From Lytechinus pictus (Eukaryota > Echinodermata > Echinoidea > Temnopleuroida > Toxopneustidae), in assembly GCF_037042905.1 (NCBI RefSeq), contig NC_087252.1, forward strand, positions 1,929,501-1,993,500: a stretch of 64,000 bases of DNA. Reading direction: 5' to 3'. The notes beneath the pieces are model-generated. The model had not been told where the DNA came from and ran no database searches. It saw only the letters and a program-made list of their open reading frames with translations. This document shows positions 40,501 through 49,381 of the stretch, piece by piece. The position numbers and the translations under genes were made by a program. Positions within the stretch are counted from its first letter, which is position 1; every line of letters starts with the position of its first letter.

Positions 40501-43500
40501 ACATATAGGACTATATTTTATAAAGAGGAAGAGCAATCGACGTCGGAATAGGCGGATGATAAATAATACGCTTAACAGCACAATTCCATCCCAAAGTTTG
40601 CATAAACCATTATAGCAATACATAATGTTTCAGTTTCATAAATTCACGGCAAATGAACGATATAATCGTTTCTGTTAACTGATTATCGATTCCACAATCA
40701 CACGGAAATACAAAGCTTTATTTATTGAAAACATATTAAAATAATTGTCATCTTGTTCATAGGTTATACAATTGCAGATGAAACTAAAAGGAAAATTCTC
40801 GATATCTCTGTGTCCATTATTTTGTTGCAGAAGAAACAAATGAAGGTGAGAACAAACAGAATCATAATGATAATTTTAATGATATCATGCTATCAACCAT
40901 CAGCATCCTTACCAATAACCATAAGGAGGTTTGTTCCCTTTGGTGGCATTGTTGTCATGGACGTTGATTCTTCGGGAGCCGAAGTTTGTTCTTCCGGAAG
41001 CCTGACAAATGCCGTCACCGCACTTTCCTTGTGGTGTCCAGGTAGATCTGATGCAACACACACGTATGGCCTTTCACTTGGAGCTGCAATAATTGAAACC
41101 GACTTGTTTCTGGTTTCATCGTTATTGATCCATTCTTTCGTCTCGGATGAAGCAATTTTCTCAGTCCCGTGCAAGAAGAACAGGTTCAGTTTTGGGTAAA
41201 AGCCAGAAGCATAGCAGATGAGGTTTACAGTGGTATGTGTGGTAATGGTACAACCGAAGTCTTGAACAAACGAAGAGTCATTGCACCCCTTAATGGCCGG
41301 GTAAGGTTCTCTAGGTGGCTCTTTGAAAAAGAATTGACCAATTACATGACCATTATAATGCATGATATAATATAATTGCAGGTATAACCTCTTCCCGAAA
41401 GAAAATCACAAATTATTTGTTTTCTTTATAATTTGTTCGGTCAGAACGGTTACTTAAAGGACAGATAATGTTTACTAATATGAGAAACAGGTACCACTAC
41501 AAGACCAAAACCAACATACTTATGATAAATAGACGGGAAATTACTTCTGCCCCTACAACATAAAAACATCACTCAACTTTGCGAGATAAAGTATTAATTT
41601 CTATCTTACCTACTACACTCAAGTCAGTAAAATTGTGGATTAGAAACCCGCGGTAGTTTGAAACTCGACATATGTAGCAGCCCTCATCTTTTATATGGGC
41701 TTCTTTGATGATCAGTGAATAGTTATTCGCTATCTCACATGAGTTATCTTCAGCACAAAGACCCGGCCATATCTTATCACCCATCCATGTCACCAATGGC
41801 GTTGCTTGCGCTGGGTCGTGTCCTTTCTTCCAGTAAACTGCTAAAGGTTCTCCGTAGAATTCGCAGTTCAAGACGGCAGTGCTTCCTCTGGGTATGGTTT
41901 TTAAGACATCTGTGTAGACGAACCCATCCTTGATATCTCCCATGATTCCTACAATTGCCGCAAACAAACAATGTACTATTTCATGAAACACCTTTTAGGT
42001 AATTTTACAAAATTTGGTCAAGGCCAGCCAAGTATTAAGATTCCAGGATCATAAATTTCTATTAGGCCTATATTCCTGAAAACCTTTTCTAAAAATGCTT
42101 CGCAAAGTACATGTACTGCCAAGGATTCTGCTGCAAACCAAAGCCATGAAACCTGTCAACCATGCAACCTCATGCTAAATGTTTGCGCTGGAAATTTTTA
42201 CTTTTGAATTGTTGATTAACTGTTTGAACTACAATTATCACTAGCGTATCAAGTATCAACAATGGCAAGAAAATTTAACGGCTCATACACAAGCATAGTA
42301 AAGTCACATTGTCCACAGACAATTGGGCGCATGAAATGTTTTGTAAGATCTGATGCTGGATACGCGCCTGGTTATTGCTATAATAACTGCGATAACTGTC
42401 ATTTTCTTATGATTCACCTATTTTGTAACTAAAAATGGTGGTTCAACAAGTTCCTTGTTGTGTAAGGTCCTGTGAGAAAAAAAATTATAGAAGTAAAAGT
42501 GACATGAAGAAGCGAGAAAGTGGAGGTTGAAAGGTAGAGATGTGTGTAGTCCTCTAAAAATACGGTATACCAGAAGGAGTGGATAGCTTGAGTAGTAGGT
42601 AGGATGAAATGATTGAGTAGAAGGCCCGTTGAGTTGGAGAGGTCAGAGCAGCTTGAGCAGGTGCGAGAATGCTGACTTGAGTCGGCGAGTGGAGTTATAG
42701 AGCAGGAGCTGGAAAGAAGACTCCAGCTTCTACGTATCGTAAACCACTTCAGAAGACGGACAGTCGACCTCCATTTCTTCATTTCACTTTTCTATCCACT
42801 TTTATTTTAGTCCCTTTCAGGACCTTGTACATGGCGTATCGTAAACCACTTCTAGGAATGTTCGTGATACCACTTCATTCATCCAAGTTCCTTGTTAGGA
42901 AATAAACTTTATACACACGCACACCCTCACCCACCTCCCGTCCCCCACACTTAATCACACACACAACCCCAAACACACACACCCTCACACCCAAAAGGTA
43001 TCCCATCGTGTGGATGAGGGAGTGTGTGTGTGGGGGTGATGGTGTGTGTGTGTATGTGTATCTACTTGTGCAATTTAGTTGTGGTCCCAAAAGCGTTTGA
43101 CGCTCGGACAGAAGAGGTATAAAAATTAATGTTTATATTTCATTGAATCTTGCTGTGAAAAAGTCGATGAAACTGAAAAGTTGGAAAATGTACTTTTCTT
43201 ACCTTCACCTTCGAAAGACTTCAATTATGCGATCCGTGGCAATGGTGATGCAAGCGTGCTGTCAAATAAGAGCTGATGTATGACTAAAAATTTTGCAAGA
43301 ATAAACTATCTAATTTTTCACAGCACTGGCAATTAAACCTCGGTAACCTCTTACAACAACACACATCCCATTGACCTTATTTTTCTTTTCTAAGTTCCAA
43401 ATTTGGGGGAAAAACAAAAATAACATAAAAATGGCTGTTTGTACTTCCGTAAAGACGTAGTCACCATAAATTTAATCACATCTATGATTAAAAAAAAAAG

Positions 43501-46500
43501 GAGATATTCTATTATTAGCCAGACTGTGTTCTATGAGGCGCCGAATGTACCAATATTATATAGAACAATTATTTGTTATATAATCATTATTTATTAAATA
43601 ATAACTATTATTTATATATAATTTACATTTTATTTGTAAATAACTACTATTATATAAAATATCATTTCTAATTATTTATATATAATTCCAAGTAATACTT
43701 CATTATTTGTAAATAATAATAGTTCGACATTCCATTATTTATAAATAATGATTATTTGTTTTTCATTATTTATAAATAATGATTATTTGTTTTTCATTAT
43801 TTATAAATAATGATTATTTGTTTTTCATTATTTACAAATAATGATTATTTGTTTTTCATTATTTATAAATAATGATTATTTGTTTTTCATTATTTATAAA
43901 TAATGATTATTTGTTTTTCATTATTTACAAATAATGATTATTTGTTTTTCATTATTTATAAATAATGATTATTTGTTTTTCATTATTTATAAATAATGAT
44001 AATTGGTTTTTCATTATTTATAAATAATGATTATTTGTTTTTCATTATTTACAAATAATGATTATTTGTTTTTCATTATTTATAAATAATGATTATTTGT
44101 TTTTCATTATTTATAAATTATTTGTTGAGTTTTCCATTATTTATAAATAATGATTATTTGTTAAATAATGAAAACGTCTACTTCATTATTTATAAATAAT
44201 TTTTTCGAGTGCACCATTATTCTCATTATTTATAAATAATCATTATTTAATGTTCGAGTTTTCCATTATTTATAAATAAAGATTATTTGTTAAATAATGA
44301 AATATCTACTTCATTATTTATAAATAATAATTTTGTTTCAATATCCCATTAATCATTATTTATAAACAATTTTTACAGTTTGCCATTATATACAAATAAT
44401 CATTATTTATATACAAATAACCATTATTTATTAAATAATGCCATTATTTATTAAATAATGCCATTATTTATTAAATAATGCCATTATTTATTAAATAATG
44501 CCATTATTTATTAAATAATGCCATTATTTATTAAATAATGGAAAACTCGCTATAACATGCAAATGTGGGACCGCCCATGATATGAATATTCATGATGCGA
44601 TTTCCTTTTTCGTGATTTTTCTTCACAAATTTTTGTCCATTTCCTCTTCATAATGACATTTCTTGAGGCAATTTTCTAGGGATATGGTCTGATTGTAATA
44701 TTCTTCATTTTCTATATAACTTCGTCTTCGTAGAAATATCAAAAAGTGTAATTTTATACGATTTTTCCTACAGTTCACAATCCCCATAGGCGCGCGTGTA
44801 CGGTAGGGACAACCGGTGAATCGACGGAGTGCTCTTCATCGAAATACTACGTTGGTTGGTCCCCGGAAGTGGCGGGCGGAATTTAGCCCGAATCCTCGAT
44901 GGAAGTCGATCAAGTGCATATGAGCTGAGAGAGTGAAATATCAGTGTACTTGTACAGGCCCTTCTACTTTTTATAAATATTTCTTGTTGCTTTTTTTGTT
45001 AAGTTAATTTTTCCTGGTGTAGAGATAAGTTTCAGTTCTAATAATGCACTTCAAATACATTTTGGAGTGTCTGTTTGAGGCGTTTGGGGCGATTTCACCC
45101 TGGCCCCAAAATGCTCGCAACGACAATACGGGGGCATGATGACCCCTAAATTTTTTAAAAAAACTTATTTTTCTATTGAAAATTATCTCAAATTCACCAA
45201 AAGTGTGCACGAAAGCCTTCGTATTTCACTTTTAAAACTCCAAAAAGTGCCCAAATGACAAGCTTGGTCGCTTCGCTGTGTCGCATTCAACTTGAGAACG
45301 TTTACGCGTCTGCTTCGATATATCCCCCCCCCCCTCCTCCGAAAGAAATTCTGTATACGGCCATGCTCTAAAGAGCCTGGCACATTGATTTATGTATACT
45401 TCATTTTCATTATTTTTATCTCATTATCATCATGGCCTTACGCAGAATTTTTTCCGGGGGGGCGGTGGGGGGAGCAGGACGCGCGTAAACTTTCTCATAA
45501 AAATCTTGAAAAAGCGAAGCGACCAAGCTTGTCATTTGAGCTTGGTCGCGTCGCTGTCTCGCTTTCAAGATTTTTTTGAGAAACTTTACGTGCGTCCTAG
45601 CTGCTCCCCCCCCCCGGTAAAAATTCTGTGTAAGGCCATGATGATAATGTGATAAAAATAATGAAAATGAAAAGTACATATAAATCAATGTGCCATATGC
45701 TCTTTTGAGCATGGCCGTTCACAGAATTTCTTTCGGGGGGTGGGGGCAGACGCGCGTAAACGTTCTCAAGTTGAAAGCGAGACAGCGAAGCGACCAAGCT
45801 TGTCATTTGGGCTTGGTCCCGTGGCTGTCTCGCTTTCAAGATTTTTTTGAGAAAGTTTACGCGCGTCATGCTCCGGCCCCGGCCCCCCTGAAAAAATTCT
45901 GCGTAAGGCCATGTTGATAATGAGATAAAAATAATGAAAATGAAAGTATACATAAATCAATGTGCCAGGCTCTTTAGAGCATGGCCGTATACAGAATTTC
46001 TTTCGGAGGAGGGGGGGGGGGGATATATCGAAGCAGACGCGTAAACGTTCTCAAGTTGAATGCGACACAGCGAAGCGACCAAGCTTGTCATTTGGGCACT
46101 TTTTGGAGTTTTAAAAGTGAAATACGAAGGCTTTCGTGCACACTTTTGGTGAATTTTGAGATAATTTTCAATAGAAAAATAAGTTTTTAAAAATTTAGGG
46201 GTCATCATGCCCCCGTATTGTCGTTGCGAGCATTTTGGGGCCAGGGTGAAATCGCCCCAAACGCCTCAAACAGACACTCCAAAATGTATTTGAAGTGCAT
46301 TATTAGAACTGAAACTTATCTCTACACCAGGAAAAATTAACTTAACAAAAAAAGCAACAAGAAATATTTATAAAAAGTAGAAGGGCCTGTACAAGTACAC
46401 TGATATTTCACTCTCTCGGCTCATATGCACTTGATCGACTTCCATCGAGGATTCGGGCTAAATTCCGCCCGCCACTTCCGGGGACCAACCAACGTAGTAT

Positions 46501-47938
46501 TTCGATGAAGAGCACTCCGTCGATTCACCGGTTGTCCCTACCGTACACGCGCGCCTATGGGGATAGTGAACTGTAGGAAAAATCGTATAAAATTACACTT
46601 TTTGATATTTCTACGAAGACGAAGTTATATAGAAAATGAAGAATATTACAATCAGACCATATCCCTAGAAAATTGCTTCAAGAAATGTCATTATGAAGAG
46701 GAAATGGACAAAAATTTGTGAAGAAAAATCACGAAAAAGGAAATCGCATCATGAATATTCATATCATGGGCGGTCCCACATTTGCATGTTATAGCGAGTT
46801 TTCCATTATTTAATAAATAATGGCATTATTTAATAAATAATGGCATTATTTAATAAATAATGGCATTATTTAATAAATAATGGTTATTTGTATATAAATA
46901 ATGATTATTTGTATATAATGGCAAACTGTAAAAATTGTTTATAAATAATGATTAATGGGATATTGAAACAAAATTATTATTTATAAATAATGAAGTAGAT
47001 ATTTCATTATTTAACAAATAATCTTTATTTATAAATAATGGAAAACTCGAACATTAAATAATGATTATTTATAAATAATGAGAATAATGGTGCACTCGAA
47101 AAAATTATTTATAAATAATGAAGTAGACGTTTTCATTATTTAACAAATAATCATTATTTATAAATAATGGAAAACTCAACAAATTATTTATAAATAATGA
47201 AAAACAAATAATCATTATTTATAAATAATGGAAAACTCAACAAATTATTTATAAATAATGAAAAACAAATAATCATTATTTATAAAGAATGAAAAACAAA
47301 TAATCATTATTTATAAATAATGAAAAACAAATAATCATTATTTATAAATAATGAAAAACAAATAATCATTATTTGTAAATAATGAAAAACAAATAATCAT
47401 TATTTATAAATAATGAAAAACAAATAATCATTATTTATAAATAATGAAAAACAAATAATCATTATTTGTAAATAATGAAAAACAAATAATCATTATTTAT
47501 AAATAATGAAAAACAAATAATCATTATTTATAAATAATGAAAAACAAATAATCATTATTTATAAATAATGGAATGTCGAACTATTATTATTTACAAATAA
47601 TGAAGTATTACTTGGAATTATACATAAATAATTAGAAATGATATTTTATATAATAGTAGTTATTTACAAATAAAATGTAAATTATATATAAATAATAGTT
47701 ATTATTTAATAAATAATGATTATATAACAAATAATTGTTCTATATAATATTGGTACATTCGGCGCCTCATAGTGTTCTATCAACCCTTTTCCCGACAGAA
47801 TTGTCCCGAAGAAAAAGACCCTAGACATTATACAAGAACAATTAATAGTTTGAGTAATTTTGATTAACTCTTACCATGAATGCAGTACAATAGCATAATG
47901 ATTGTCACACCAGGCCAAACAAGAATTCGACCCTCCAT
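26454..47938 (-). CDS. Gene 1: Ig-Ig-transmembrane receptor with a tandem death-fold tail
   Basis: Thirteen exons join in frame to 972 codons plus stop: 47875-47938, 41610-41948, 40913-41320, 40289-40369, 39191-39250, 36236-36487, 34671-34973, 33381-33695, 33132-33215, 32631-32843, 27743-28006, 26984-27220, 26454-26752. All introns are GT-AG and phase 1. Order in the protein: signal peptide (1-21), V-like Ig (22-134), C1-like Ig (135-270), transmembrane helix (about 272-290) followed by RRHRR, YPLM tail (298-317), death-fold modules (318-401, 402-502, 503-607), short linker (608-635), death-fold modules (636-706, 707-794, 795-873, 874-972). Death-fold identification rests on helix patterns and the conserved mid-domain Trp, not on a search. 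Signalling through death-domain adaptors is inferred. A TATAAAA at 47967-47974 is close to the ATG and may be chance. I do not recognise a named family. Confidence 0.8.
26984..27220 (-). CDS. Gene 1 exon 12: death-fold module
   Basis: A 79-codon symmetric phase 1 exon. It carries NEILQNLGINREVT, the helix with the central Trp (MDMLRYWRSLVKCP), then ALAEAVYPVLGKEKALGIIT. Acceptor TCTATATAG, donor ACAG before GTGATA. Its partner in gene 2 is 57394-57630, with the same length and splice sites. Confidence 0.8.
27743..28006 (-). CDS. Gene 1 exon 11: death-fold module
   Basis: An 88-codon symmetric exon with VDIAFRLLMTDVYPLARALG, ISEDKLRSYKRLYLTP, and a terminal helix LCNILKPGFPEISHLLKY. The first half fits death-domain helices 1-3 well. 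The gene 2 partner (59954-60244) has nine extra codons in the loop before the last helix. Confidence 0.8.
29118..29590. repeat. Second array of the GCGAGCGCGAAGCGCGAGC motif
   Basis: Cores near 29122, 29242 (diverged), 29354 and 29565 are spaced by about 110-210 bases with AT-rich filler such as GATATTCTAT. A CA/TA microsatellite precedes it at 29035-29075. It lies inside the hAT-like element, whereas the main array at 23280 is elsewhere in the same gene. Confidence 0.75.
30040..30510. repeat. Tandem repeat with GGCGCCGATT core
   Basis: Diverged units of about 45-60 bases built from ATTATTCTTGACCGGCGCCG and ATTTAGAACCAGGTGGCGC. The GGCGCC palindrome recurs throughout. It is inside the element at 28350-30773. 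Confidence 0.8.
31184..32521. mobile_element. hAT-type non-autonomous element with 8-bp target duplication
   Basis: Ends CAATCGCGTAGCCAGG and CCTGGCTACGCACCTG are inverted. The 8 bases CCGGGTGG flank both sides (31176-31183 and 32522-32529), the duplication length typical of hAT elements. No transposase frame is recognisable. It landed in the right end of the MITE. Confidence 0.8.
32631..32843 (-). CDS. Gene 1 exon 10: short death-fold module
   Basis: A 71-codon symmetric exon: ISDGEIQSITKYLDQ, LFGDLKGQDCFSAIKTWMEK with the central Trp, then a basic helix ending KLKLIGKEG. Acceptor TTCTTTACAG, donor GAAG before GTAAGG. The gene 2 partner (60500-60715) has one more codon. Confidence 0.75.
33132..33215 (-). 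CDS. Gene 1 exon 9: 28-codon linker
   Basis: Encodes YLVGYSSYLIPEREEEIKQA and a charged end. Too short for a fold, it probably links two modules. Splice sites and length are identical in gene 2 (61160-61243). Seven of about 27 residues differ between copies. Confidence 0.75.
33381..33695 (-). CDS. Gene 1 exon 8: death-fold module, most conserved between copies
   Basis: A 105-codon exon after acceptor GTATCTCTAG. It encodes ELQYFTSKLTRRHCHILASA, LTNEKIATI, then MIGDWLRHEETEQ with the central Trp, an acidic stretch, and a conserved end AISIGRSDLK. The gene 2 exon (61405-61719) is nearly the same, and the flanking intron sequence also matches. Confidence 0.8.
34523..34566. repeat. Poly-T/poly-G tract
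   Basis: About 32 T followed by about 12 G in intron 7 of gene 1. Frames starting here are artefacts. Confidence 0.9.
34671..34973 (-). CDS. Gene 1 exon 7: death-fold module with a transposon at its acceptor
   Basis: A 101-codon exon. The N-terminal half carries SERMLEHIFWHIGEPVKI. The C-terminal half shows the clearest death-domain pattern: SLEELKKWASTRFDENPVSI followed by LSLALERAECTP. Donor GTGAGT. The mariner-like element ends six bases before the first exon base, so the branch point and pyrimidine tract seen in gene 2 are now about 1 kb away. The TIR itself supplies TTTTTTGATACGCACTGTATAG-type sequence, which may serve as a replacement acceptor. Confidence 0.75.
34979..35967. mobile_element. 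Mariner-like non-autonomous element, 989 bases
   Basis: Ends CAGTGCGTATC and GATACGCACTG with longer, imperfect inverted ends (AAGTTTACACTT / AAGTGTAAACTT). TA flanks both sides. Gene 2 has an unoccupied site at 63774-63785 (CTCTATATCAG), differing by one TA. No transposase frame. The copy at 17529 is a relative. Confidence 0.9.
36236..36487 (-). CDS. Gene 1 exon 6: first death-fold module
   Basis: An 84-codon exon after acceptor CATTCTCTCAG. It encodes FYELWMMVSKVTMSDMGKLN, TFEQLGIGKLKDV, then AYKHLCQWKAGK with the central Trp, and LSTALDRAKYPDAWKEI. This is the most canonical death domain of the set. The gene 2 equivalent would lie beyond the right edge. Confidence 0.8.
36589..38595. mobile_element. 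Foldback element with 10-bp target duplication
   Basis: Begins GGGTGTCTGGAAAACGAAG and ends with the complement (CTTCGTTTTCCAGACACCC). AGGACTAGTC lies directly on both sides (36579-36588 and 38596-38605). The end sequence recurs internally in both orientations at about 36780-36850, 37312-37380 and 38148-38225, and two internal blocks (about 37015-37260 and 37755-38095) are direct repeats rich in CTGGTCCAG and GACCAGT. It looks like concatenated copies of one element in intron 5. A 9-10 bp duplication would suit a Mutator-like transposase; none is encoded. Confidence 0.8.
38606..39190. other. Intron 5 of gene 1 (part), nothing recognised
   Basis: AT-rich intronic sequence with no exon, RNA gene or repeat I can name. 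Confidence 0.4.
39191..39250 (-). CDS. Gene 1 exon 5: short cytoplasmic tail segment with YPLM
   Basis: A 20-codon symmetric exon between acceptor CCCGTAACAG and donor AAAG before GTATTA. It encodes an acidic piece, DDIEERYPLMETKEIK. YPLM fits the YxxPhi pattern of tyrosine-based sorting signals and lies about 12 residues inside the membrane, a plausible place for one. That role is inference. Confidence 0.65.
39251..40288. other. Intron 4 of gene 1, nothing recognised
   Basis: Intronic. No exon or named repeat found. Confidence 0.4.
40289..40369 (-). CDS. Gene 1 exon 4: transmembrane helix
   Basis: A 27-codon exon: LASLGLVTVIGASIFMIW followed by the stop-transfer FRRHRR. Acceptor TTCCTCTAACAG, donor CGAG before GTAAGT. 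The arrangement gives a type I protein with the Ig domains outside. Confidence 0.85.
40913..41320 (-). CDS. Gene 1 exon 3: second Ig domain (C1-set-like) and stalk
   Basis: A 136-codon exon after acceptor TTCTTTTTCAAAG. B strand and following loop read VNLICYASGFYP, the F strand YVCVAS. The CxxxGFYP pattern is the signature of C1-set domains of antigen receptors, MHC and B7-type molecules. The usual Trp of the C strand is not obvious (LNLFFLHG instead). After the domain comes a Thr/Ser/Pro/Glu-rich stalk (SAPEESTSMTTMPP). One sequon (NKS) is visible. Confidence 0.8.
41610..41948 (-). CDS. Gene 1 exon 2: V-set-like Ig domain
   Basis: A 113-codon exon. B-strand Cys in AVLNCEF, C-strand Trp in VYWKKG, and the F strand DEGCYICRV (D-x-G-x-Y-x-C). 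Extra cysteines in the middle (LCAEDNSCE) may form a second disulphide. Sequons NYS and NFT are present. Acceptor GCAATTGTAG, donor GTAG before GTAAGA; it joins the signal-peptide exon as a Gly codon. Confidence 0.85.
42000..43531. other. Intron 1 of gene 1 (part); CA microsatellites
   Basis: Contains CA/TG-rich runs at about 42910-43065 and otherwise nothing recognisable. Frames here are unsupported. Confidence 0.45.
43740..44110. repeat. 31-bp AT tandem repeat, left arm
   Basis: Unit CATTATTTATAAATAATG plus ATTATTTGTTTTT, itself containing the palindrome CATTATTTATAAATAATG, repeated about 11 times with minor changes. The right arm carries the complement at about 47200-47570. Confidence 0.9.
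44409..44540. repeat. 20-bp palindromic tandem repeat
   Basis: CCATTATTTATTAAATAATG repeated six times. The mirrored arm (46801-46882) has about four units, so copy number has changed in one arm after the palindrome formed. Confidence 0.9.
47875..47938 (-). CDS. Gene 1 exon 1: start codon and signal peptide
   Basis: ATG at 47938, then MEGRILVWPGVTIIMLLYC and a donor (CATG before GTAAGA). It has the basic N-terminus, hydrophobic core and small residues of a signal peptide. It joins exon 2 in phase 1 to make a Gly. I chose this ATG because no other upstream in-frame start gives a better signal peptide. Confidence 0.75.
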
Positions 47939-47974
47939 GTTGCTATTGCGAATAAAGTGTAAATTTTTTTTATA

Positions 47975-49380
47975 CACGAGTTGACTCACAACGTTATAGC
48001 TAGATTATTAAACCTTATTTTATGACTCCTTTCAAAGTTCAGTGTCGGTATTCCCAGTTTGTAAAAATCTGTGTGGCCACCTCTTGCTCAAAGGTGTGAT
48101 TTTTTATTGATTACCTTTTTTATTGCTTGTCAAAGAAGTTAAATTATCATCATGACTAAAACGATTAAAATGATCCCTATGAAATGTCTGAGTGGTGTTC
48201 TTCAAATAAACACATGAATAGATCTAGAGGTAAACTGCCATTTGGTATCTATTTTCTGTTCGGTATCAACGCACATGGTCTGATAAAAATTTGTCTACAA
48301 CAAAATCGTCCACTACCATCTAATGCCCACTTAGCTGAATTTAAAAATCTGTCTCATTTTTATTTAGGCTATACCAATTAAATCTGATACTCCTTTAGTC
48401 TAGAACAACTTAGTCTGTGTGATAAGATGAGCTGCGTTTGGACATACCATAGACAAATTGATTGAGAGCAGATTAATGATTGAGACTGTTTATTTTCGAT
48501 TGCTCTAATGCCAATTTGTCCAATTACCAACTCGTCTACTCTCATTTTATCTACCATCTGTTCGAACACTATCCACATGGTCTAATTGCCATTTCGTTCA
48601 TATACCATTTAATCTAATTGGTCTTAGTGTTAATTGGGCGAAATGAATGAAAATAAAATGGATATTAGACCTACTGACTATGAGACGAAATGTTATGATT
48701 ATTTGTATTATTGTCATTTTATTATTGTTATTAGTAGCAGTATCAATTCTAGAAGTAAAGGGGTAGTATTCTCATAATGTAGGTATCGGTCTAGGTGAGA
48801 CACGAGGAAGAGAGAGAGAGAGAGAGGAGAGGGAGAGGGGATTAGGGAGTGCGTGGGAGATGGGGAGGGAGAGAGGGGGTATACGGTGTGCCAAATGCAC
48901 GTTTGTGCGTACTATACTTTGTCAGCACATTATACGAAAATTATTATATACTTATATGTCTTATCACACCCATAAGAGGTAATAAACACTTGAACTTGCT
49001 ACCCACGCAGTAGCGCGTAATAAGCGTAAATGATTAACAAAATTATTAGACATAACGTACCTAAACAAATACACGTTGTTGAAAATACGAACATCGTAAA
49101 CCAAACGATATCATTTTGATATAAAGCAAATAATTTTTATGACTCTGTGGGAGCCAGTGTATACATACATCATGTCATGTGCACATAATAGTTTTAAATA
49201 TACCCATTGATTCCATCATAATCTTTTTCTTTTTCTTTTTATTCTTTTCCTCATCTCTCATCTTCTTCTTTATTCTTTTCCTATAGTTAGATCATCTCTA
49301 ATATCATCAATCTTATTATTCTCATTACTGTTATTATTATTGCCATCATTATTATCATTAATATTATTATTAATATAAAG
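47975..49380. other. Intergenic region between gene 2 and gene 1; no gene seen
   Basis: Upstream of gene 1. A GA microsatellite lies at about 48809-48840. AATAAACACTTGAACTTG at 48980 resembles a retroelement 3' end. Promoter elements cannot be assigned with confidence. Confidence 0.4.
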
Positions 49381-49381
49381 A

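Larger units (their letters stand above)
43532..47771. mobile_element. Giant palindrome: foldback element in intron 1
   Basis: Arms start TATGAGGCGCCGAATGTACC and end with its exact complement. GTGTTC directly abuts both ends (six bases; GTGTTCTAT if overlap is allowed), consistent with a target duplication. Each arm has three zones: an outer AT-rich tandem-repeat zone (43560-44540; mirrored 46800-47750), an 800-base unique zone (44540-45310; mirrored to about 46030) and an inner GC-rich zone. The inner zone is itself made of inverted AGCGAAGCGACCAAGCTTG segments with poly-G/C runs. The arms differ in repeat count, so this is not a simple mirrored assembly error. No transposase is encoded. 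Confidence 0.85.

Noticed and set aside
45292-46208. Open frames on both strands at the palindrome centre
   Set aside because: The same peptide fragments appear on both strands because of the inverted repeats; no sign of a real gene.
43740-47570. CRISPR-like array
   Set aside because: The AT repeats have no unique spacers, no cas genes are present, and the DNA is clearly from an animal genome.
43532-47771. Palindrome as a pure assembly mirror artefact
   Set aside because: The arms differ in repeat number and small changes and have direct repeats at the ends. Still worth confirming with long reads.
47967-47974. TATA box for gene 1
   Set aside because: TATAAAA lies only about 30 bases before the ATG, leaving almost no 5' UTR; in AT-rich DNA this is probably chance.
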